Of a stretch of DNA of 11,837 nucleotides, positions 8,184-11,837 are shown in pieces; position 1 is the first letter of the stretch, and each line of letters opens with the position of its first letter. This stretch comes from Haplosporangium gracile (lineage: Eukaryota > Mortierellomycota > Mortierellomycetes > Mortierellales > Mortierellaceae). Both the position numbers and the translations under genes were made by a program. The stretch is from positions 1 through 11,837 of the forward strand of contig JAAAUF010001122.1 in the NCBI GenBank assembly GCA_015499985.1, written 5' to 3'. The notes under the pieces are model-generated. The model ran no database searches and was not told where the DNA came from. It worked only from the letters and a program-made list of their open reading frames with translations.

Positions 8184-8676
8184 CGTTGGGATAGAGAGCG
8201 ACGTGATCAAATATGCGGTCTCAGTTCGGCAAACGATTTCCTTTTTAGTTGCTTCCACCATCGCAAAAGAACAACAATCAGATAGCAAATAATCGGTCGA
8301 ATGTCTCATTTCTCCTTCCTTTCTCTCATGTCAGCCATGAGCAGCAAAAAGGATCTTCTTTTTCGGCTTCCGATTGCACACCTTCCCGATACCAATTTTT
8401 TGGCGGCAAACAGGCTAAACAAAAGAAAAACAATGCGCCCATTCCATCAGGGCAAACAGACAGCAGCAGCGGCAGCATGTGCTGCTGTAAAGTCTCGTAA
8501 TTATGCCTCTCTTCTCTTCCCTTCCCTCCCTTCTTTCTGTCTGGCTTGCCCACATGGTCCGAGTTATTCTTATCCTTCTTCTCTCTTCTCCCACCTTCTC
8601 CCTTCTTCCATTCTTCTCTCTACTTTCCTGTTTTGTCTTGCCTTTGTCTACTCTTCTTGGGAAATCGGCAAATGCA

Positions 8677-8700
8677 AGAGAGAGAGAGAGAGAGAGAGAG
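8677..8700 (+). repeat. (AG)12 microsatellite
   Basis: Twelve uninterrupted AG dinucleotides directly precede CGTAAGAC. It is likely to vary in length between strains. Confidence 0.95.
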
Positions 8701-9233
8701 CGTAAGACAACTTATTATCAAATGCGACTTAGCAATCCACAATACCATTACGCCCAGATATCGACTCTCTCGTTACTTTGACCCCACCTTTCTTCTCATT
8801 AAGAAAAAAGATGTTCGGTTAGAACAATAAGATTAGCACCTCATGGGATACGATACTTGGCTGTTCCTGTTTGTCTGGAAATAATATACACCATGGGGTT
8901 TGCAGGTGCTCTTTATTATTGTTTGTGACCATGGGATCCGCACGGGTTTGATCGGTTTCCTTTAGAGCCAGGGGGATCGGTTTAGAGTATCCCGGTCAAG
9001 TCCTGGCGTTTGGCGTTGGGGAGAACGGCTATTTTCTTTATACTTTGCTCGTTCTTTCATCTTGTTAATTTCTCTCACTCTCTTTATCGCTTTTCTTCGC
9101 TCTAATCATCTGAAGACTAGTTTTGGGCTATTCATTTTTGTCAATCATGGGTCGATATTCCTGCATCTAACCCAATGTGCAATTAAAGAGAGCCTTCCCC
9201 CCTTCATCCCCTCGCTTGTTGACAACTCAAAAT

Positions 9234-9259
9234 AATTGACCATTTCCACAATTGACCAT
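9234..9259 (+). repeat. Tandem AATTGACCAT direct repeat
   Basis: Two identical 10-mers (9234-9243 and 9250-9259) are separated by TTCCAC, giving a 16-bp period. A third TTGAC lies just upstream, at about 9219. The spacing suggests paired protein-binding sites, with no factor assigned. Confidence 0.6.
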
Positions 9260-10392
9260 CCGAAAGGAAGGGGAGGGATCGAGGGGAGAAGGCGAGCAGC
9301 CAAACGGACAAGCATTTATGCATAGGTCCGAGAGCAAAAATACTTCTAATTGGTTGCTCTCTTTATCATCCCTTGCATTTTTTGGTCTCCTCTTATCCAC
9401 TATCTCCATGACACGCAAGGTCAACAAAGGAGGGGGGAGGAGGTATGAAGTTAACACGCCACCTCATTTGCAGGTGTTGTTCACTCTGTTGTCATTTTCA
9501 GATTTGTTGCTCTTTTTCCTCTTTCCTCTTCTTCTCTTCTTGTCTCCTCTGTCTCCTTTCTGCACACCACTTCCTTTGGAGCAAACGAGAGTGGATAGTG
9601 GACGGAGCAAGGATATACAAGGCATTCGTTATCCATAGTATGCTTGCGTGAAAGTGCATCGCAAAATTGCCCCTACTTCTACTGGTGTATTTTTTTTCCA
9701 CGCTTGCGCTTCCTTCGCTCGTTCTTTTCTCCAAAAAATACAGTTATGTACAAGAGACCGGCGAGCAACAAGGTAACGAGTCGCTTGCTGTTCCATTCTT
9801 GCTGAGCTCAGTCGTTACCATTCAGGTTGGATTTCGAACAACCATGACTTTCATGGAAAGGGGGAGGGAATTAGAGGGCCTTCAGGGGCACAACAAGAGG
9901 GTTGAAAAAGTAGGGTCTCGATTCGTCTTTTCCTTCCTTCCTTCCTTCTCTTCTTGCTGTCGTGTGGACCCCAGTTTGCTATCACTCGTTCTCCTCTTTT
10001 CTCTCCTCAAAACACCGTTCACCCAATCACCCCTTTTTCATGAACTGTTCAATTGCTATCCCATTTCTTCTGGACCCTCCCTCCTATTTTGAAAACTTTT
10101 AGAAATCGAGAAAGAAGAGGAGAAAATCGATCTGGATCGGGTCTGTCAAGTCGATATAGTTTTTTTTTGTTCTGATCCAATCCTAGTTTTTTTGTTTGGT
10201 CTTTTCCTGCAACTAAACCTCCCTCGCTCTCCCTCTCTATTAAGTTTTTCTCCGCTTTTCCCCTTTTATTAACCTCCCTTCCCTCGCCCCCTACCATCCC
10301 ACCCATGCTCTTAGAATAGGGCGCCTCCTTTGCAGTGCCAGAGTGAGGGAAATTTTTCATTGGTTCCTGTCCCTTCCATATGCCCTCTCTAT

Positions 10393-10407
10393 CCCATGGT
10401 CCATGGG
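10393..10407. repeat. Palindrome CCCATGGTCCATGGG
   Basis: Two 7-bp arms surround a single central T, and each arm contains the self-complementary CCATGG. It could be a binding site for a dimeric factor, or chance. Confidence 0.7.
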
Positions 10408-10848
10408 TCCTGCACGCATTATTTGTCATAGCCTAAATATGTGAAGGAAAAGAGTAGAAGCAACGGGAAGGAAAAAGAAGAGAAAACGCATGGCCGCCTT
10501 GACCTCCTCCCCCGACCCGACTTTTTCTTTCCAACGAACAAATAAACAAAACAAATAAACAGAAACAAACAAAAAATAGAGGGACTAGAAAAAGAAGGAT
10601 CCCGAGTCAGGGCCCGGGGTAGGGAGAAGGAAGTGTTGTTGTTGAAGTTCTTGTTGTTGTTGACTGAAGGGGACCCTTGTTCTTACAGTCCTTAGATTTC
10701 TCGCTGTTGTCGTTTTTCGTAAGCTATAGGGAAGGTTCAAGAGTAACAGACATAGTAGGGAAAAGAGGTGTCTTCTTTGTTCGCGTTTTGAGCCTCATAA
10801 TTTCATACAATCGTAACGCCACTTCATTTCCGCGTAAAAAAAAAAATA

Positions 10849-10925
10849 CTGCTAGGACCCTTCACCCAGCTGCTCCATGTTTGTGTCTAAGACGGACGAA
10901 GGAACGCGAGGCAGGGTCCTACCAG
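10849..10925. repeat. Long-armed inverted repeat, 77 nt overall
   Basis: TAGGACCCT (10853-10861) is the exact reverse complement of AGGGTCCTA (10913-10921). After one C/C mismatch, CTG (10849-10851) pairs with CAG (10923-10925). The 51-nt interior contains a short GTCTAAGAC palindrome. The size is tRNA-like, but no A or B box or T-loop is present, so it is not called a tRNA. Confidence 0.6.
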
Positions 10926-11315
10926 AGACACTCAGGAATGCATTCTAAACATCCTTACACACACTCTTACTCTCACTCTCTCTCTCTCAGTTTCTCTCTG
11001 TCCTTCTTTCTCCAAACACGGATTGTGACAAGTACTACCAATATAAAAAAAAACACGCCCTGCATTGTGACCGAGAATGGTAGATTGTGGGGTAAAATGA
11101 TAGACACATAGCAATGTATTGTATGCTGTTGAAACGGAAAAAAATGTGAAAAGTCGTGCAAGTCTCGGCGATGTTTCCCGTTCCTGAAAGTGTTAAACAA
11201 GAAACAGGTTGGGGACTGGGGTTGGGAGGAATACCAGAAACGAGACATTTTCATCTGTTTCCATGAGGAAAGAAATATGGTCGTGCGGGTTGACATTGTC
11301 TCGTTCCAGGTTAGC

Positions 11316-11336
11316 TTTTTTTTTTTTTTTTTTTTT
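11316..11336 (+). repeat. T21 homopolymer
   Basis: A run of 21 T follows CCAGGTTAGC and precedes GCCTCAGAC. No gene association is visible. Confidence 0.95.
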
Positions 11337-11668
11337 GCCTCAGACATCCATCCATCTGTGCCCTTGTCCTTGTATTTGCCTCAGACAAGTTCAGGTGCGT
11401 GGGGAAAGAAAGTGGTGGGGTGGGGGAAAGAAGAAGGAAGACATAACAATAACATACAAAATGAAATGAGAAGATGCAAGTTGCAGTTGTTACCAGTGAT
11501 TCGGGATCATATTCAAGACAAGTGGAAATGAGAAAGCGAGACATTATCATCCTTCAGGAACAGACCAATGTGCATGACATATTCAAGGAATGGTGGAGAT
11601 GGACAGAAAGAGGAGAGATATTCTTTACTTGCACGGCACGAACGTGTTCATAGAAAGCAAAAAGGAGG

Positions 11669-11786
11669 TCGTGGGAGATGAGAAACCTCGTACAGGTATT
11701 CATTTCTCTTTTCTTTATTCGCATGACTCTGCATGAGGATGTTAACAGAAAAGACGCAAGGTTGATCGTGGGAGATGAGAAACCTC
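11669..11786 (+). repeat. Direct repeat: two identical 21-mers 97 bp apart
   Basis: TCGTGGGAGATGAGAAACCTC occurs at 11669-11689 and 11766-11786. Similarity continues outward: GTT..A.AGAAA and AAGG before each copy, and GGTAT shortly after each. The unit therefore extends beyond the core and looks like a decayed tandem duplication. Confidence 0.85.
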
Positions 11787-11837
11787 ATAGCGGTATGCAG
11801 CCAAAAATGACTTTTTTTTTTTTTTTTCTATTTCCTT

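Larger units (their letters stand above)
6837..8500. other. Upstream noncoding region, second part
   Basis: No protein gene is recognised. The 152-codon plus ORF at 6995-7453 has no family signature, and other frames overlap it at similar length. Contents seen: an exon-like interval on the plus strand (6837-6981), a perfect 8-bp hairpin at 7283-7305, a lone GTAAGT on the minus strand at 7257-7252, two ACGCGT sites at 7951-7972 and an A27 tract at 8155-8181. Confidence 0.55.
8501..10300. other. Upstream noncoding region, third part
   Basis: The plus strand is strongly pyrimidine-rich at about 8500-8650, 9480-9570, 9920-10080 and 10200-10290, which creates Leu/Phe/Ser-rich spurious ORFs. Contents seen: (AG)12, a GATCGGTTT direct repeat at 8950-8987, tandem AATTGACCAT at 9234-9259 and three adjacent short hairpins at 9772-9856. 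No gene is supported. Confidence 0.55.
10301..11837. other. Upstream noncoding region, distal part to the window edge
   Basis: No coding sequence is recognised. Contents seen: a 15-bp CCATGG palindrome at 10393-10407, AAAC/AAAT-type repeats at about 10537-10576, TTG repeats at about 10634-10663, a 77-nt inverted-repeat unit at 10849-10925, T21 at 11316-11336, imperfect direct repeats from 11508 to about 11795, and T16 at 11812-11827. A gene beyond the right edge may begin or end near here. Confidence 0.5.

Noticed and set aside
8301..8830. Overlapping plus-strand frames of 83-134 codons
   Set aside because: They translate CT-rich and (AG)n repeats; the hydrophobic or Arg/Glu runs are low-complexity artefacts.
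8990..9010. B-box-like CGGTCAAGTCC
   Set aside because: The T stem does not pair and no cloverleaf can be built around it.
9252..9638. 128-codon frame with apparent membrane segments
   Set aside because: The Leu/Phe runs come from pyrimidine tracts; no signal peptide logic or conservation is visible.
9815..9850. T-arm-like GGTTGTTCGAAATCCAACC on the minus strand
   Set aside because: The loop is nine bases, not seven, and no A box, anticodon arm or acceptor stem surrounds it, so it is not a tRNA.
1..11837. Transposons, CRISPR arrays, rRNA, snRNA
   Set aside because: No transposase or reverse transcriptase motifs, terminal repeats, regular repeat-spacer units or conserved RNA signatures were seen on either strand.

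Overview
The window reads as nuclear DNA of a filamentous fungus. It has one spliced protein-coding gene with canonical fungal introns: GTAAGT donors, CTRAY branch points and YAG or AAG acceptors. Around it lie long pyrimidine- or purine-skewed noncoding stretches with homopolymers of up to 28 bases. The protein is a homologue of the Medusa (MedA) developmental regulators, and much of it is near the ascomycete type. Moderate GC, 110-550 base introns and the non-ascomycete linker sequence make an early-diverging lineage such as Mortierellomycotina my best guess, but this is inference. I see no bacterial genes, rRNA, tRNA, mobile element, CRISPR array or plasmid feature.

Layout. Bases 1-560 lie downstream of the gene and hold no recognisable gene. 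Bases about 570-872 are its 3' UTR, with an AATAAA signal on the minus strand at 584-589. Bases 873-3431 are the coding region on the minus strand. I resolve five coding exons: 3431-3410, 2955-2572, 2418-2215, 1939-1808 and 1696-873. Joined, they give 1,566 nt and 521 codons plus stop. The order is a short Met-rich start, a Gln-rich stretch, an Ig-like N-terminal domain, a low-complexity linker with a YSPTSP motif, and the conserved C-terminal Medusa block. Bases 3432 to about 4400 hold a spliced 5' leader with two further introns (3465-3669 and 3736-4283). A TATA-type element at 4037-4043 suggests a second, proximal promoter.

Bases 4506-11837, about 7.3 kb, contain no ORF that looks like a protein. 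They are low-complexity noncoding DNA with scattered short repeats, palindromes and candidate hairpins. Such long upstream regions are typical of developmental regulators in fungi, so this is plausibly an extended control region of the Medusa gene, but a noncoding RNA or the control region of a neighbour beyond the window is not excluded.

No multi-gene system is visible. The points most worth checking are the 22-nt first coding exon, the AUG-free spliced leader, the T28 tract that acts as the polypyrimidine tract of the first coding intron, and the small motif clusters in the upstream desert.
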